Below are positions 5,005 through 5,447 of a stretch of 5,447 nucleotides of DNA, in pieces. Position 1 is the first letter of the stretch. Every line of letters starts with the position of its first letter. This DNA is from Gammaproteobacteria bacterium (lineage in GTDB: Bacteria > Pseudomonadota > Gammaproteobacteria > Chromatiales > Chromatiaceae): positions 1 to 5,447 of the forward strand of contig JAUXDV010000141.1 of NCBI GenBank assembly GCA_030620735.1. Reading direction: 5' to 3'. The notes under the pieces were generated by a model. That model had not been told where the DNA came from. It saw only the letters and a program-made list of their open reading frames with translations, and made no database searches. A program made the position numbers and the translations under genes.

Positions 5005-5447
5005 AGCTCTCCCTGGAGCTCCCGGTCAGCGGCGATGACAGCATCTGCATTGGCGTGGCGCTCAGCCTTGACGCGTTCCGCGAGTTCCGGATCCGAGAGC
5101 GACAGGATCTGCGCAGCCAGATAGGCGGCATTCTTTGCCCCGGCGCTGCCGACGGCCACGGATGCCACGGGGATGCCGCCGGGCATTTGCACGGTGGAGA
5201 GCAGTGCGTCCATCCCCTGCAGTGGACCTGCATCCAGCGGGATGCCGATGACCGGCTTCAGAGTCAAGCCCGCAACCGCACCGGCCAGGTGCGCCGCCAG
5301 GCCGGCGGCTGCGATGAAGACGCTGCAGCCGCGCTGGTCGGCATCCTTGACGTAGGCATGGGTTACATCAGGCGTGCGATGCGCCGAGGTAATGCGCACT
5401 TCAAACGGAACCTGCAGGGATTTCAGCACATCCAGGGTTTTTTCGAT
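5001..5447 (-). CDS. purE: N5-carboxyaminoimidazole ribonucleotide mutase PurE, N-terminus cut by the window edge
   Basis: The frame is open to position 5447, giving 148 visible residues; about 15-20 N-terminal residues, including the MGS.SD.. phosphate-binding start of the family, lie outside. Class I PurE converts N5-CAIR to CAIR in de novo purine synthesis, usually after PurK. Visible motifs are VRITSAHRTPD, with the conserved family histidine; FIAAAGLAAHLAGAVAG, the equivalent of the GAGGAAHLPGMVA loop; VIGIPLDAGPLQGMDALLSTVQMPGGIPVASVAVG; and GAKNAAYLAAQIL. The AGLAAHLAG form of the loop is common in class I bacterial enzymes and does not suggest the class II AIR carboxylase. A GTG at 5427-5429 could be mistaken for a start, but the upstream codons read IEKTLD and fit the family helix, so it is internal. 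The TGA stop overlaps the tsaC TTG start. purK is not visible and would not lie downstream here. Confidence 0.95.
   Translation of the reverse strand: MEKTLDVLKSLQVPFEVRITSAHRTPDVTHAYVKDADQRGCSVFIAAAGLAAHLAGAVAGLTLKPVIGIPLDAGPLQGMDALLSTVQMPGGIPVASVAVGSAGAKNAAYLAAQILSLSDPELAERVKAERHANADAVIAADRELQGEL

Overview
The window looks like ordinary chromosomal DNA from a moderately GC-rich gammaproteobacterium. The MnmG, HemF, TsaC and PurE proteins all read like the proteobacterial versions. Genes of this set (mnmG-rsmG, tsaC-hemF, purE) lie in the origin-proximal part of the chromosome in relatives such as Pseudomonas. The species cannot be named from the sequence alone. Oxygen-dependent HemF implies a life with at least some oxygen.

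Layout. Positions 1-2080 are on the minus strand: mnmG (tRNA wobble-uridine modification), followed downstream by the first 46 codons of rsmG (16S rRNA m7G methylation). The 65-nt gap between them is largely filled by a short dispersed-repeat-like element. Positions 2081-2308 are a divergent intergenic region. It holds a strong 74-nt hairpin repeat and a plausible sigma70 promoter for the plus-strand genes. Positions 2309-3450 carry two plus-strand accessory genes: a class II aldolase/adducin-family protein of unknown substrate, and a small rhodanese with a lipoprotein signal. A short hairpin with a T-run closes this unit at about 3522-3542. Positions 3541-5447 are on the minus strand and form a tightly packed unit transcribed purE (N-terminus off the window), tsaC, hemF. 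purE and tsaC overlap, and tsaC and hemF are 3 nt apart.

How the genes relate. The minus-strand genes are housekeeping: two RNA-modification systems for the decoding machinery (MnmG for U34; TsaC for the t6A37 precursor), one rRNA methyltransferase, purine synthesis and haem synthesis. The two plus-strand genes are the least understood part. They sit between a divergent and a convergent neighbour, so they form their own transcription unit, but nothing in the sequence proves that they work together.

I found no CRISPR array, tRNA, rRNA, insertion sequence or phage gene, and no convincing new system. The points most worth a second look are the two different dispersed-repeat-like elements flanking mnmG, the aldolase-like protein, and the predicted inner-membrane lipoprotein rhodanese.
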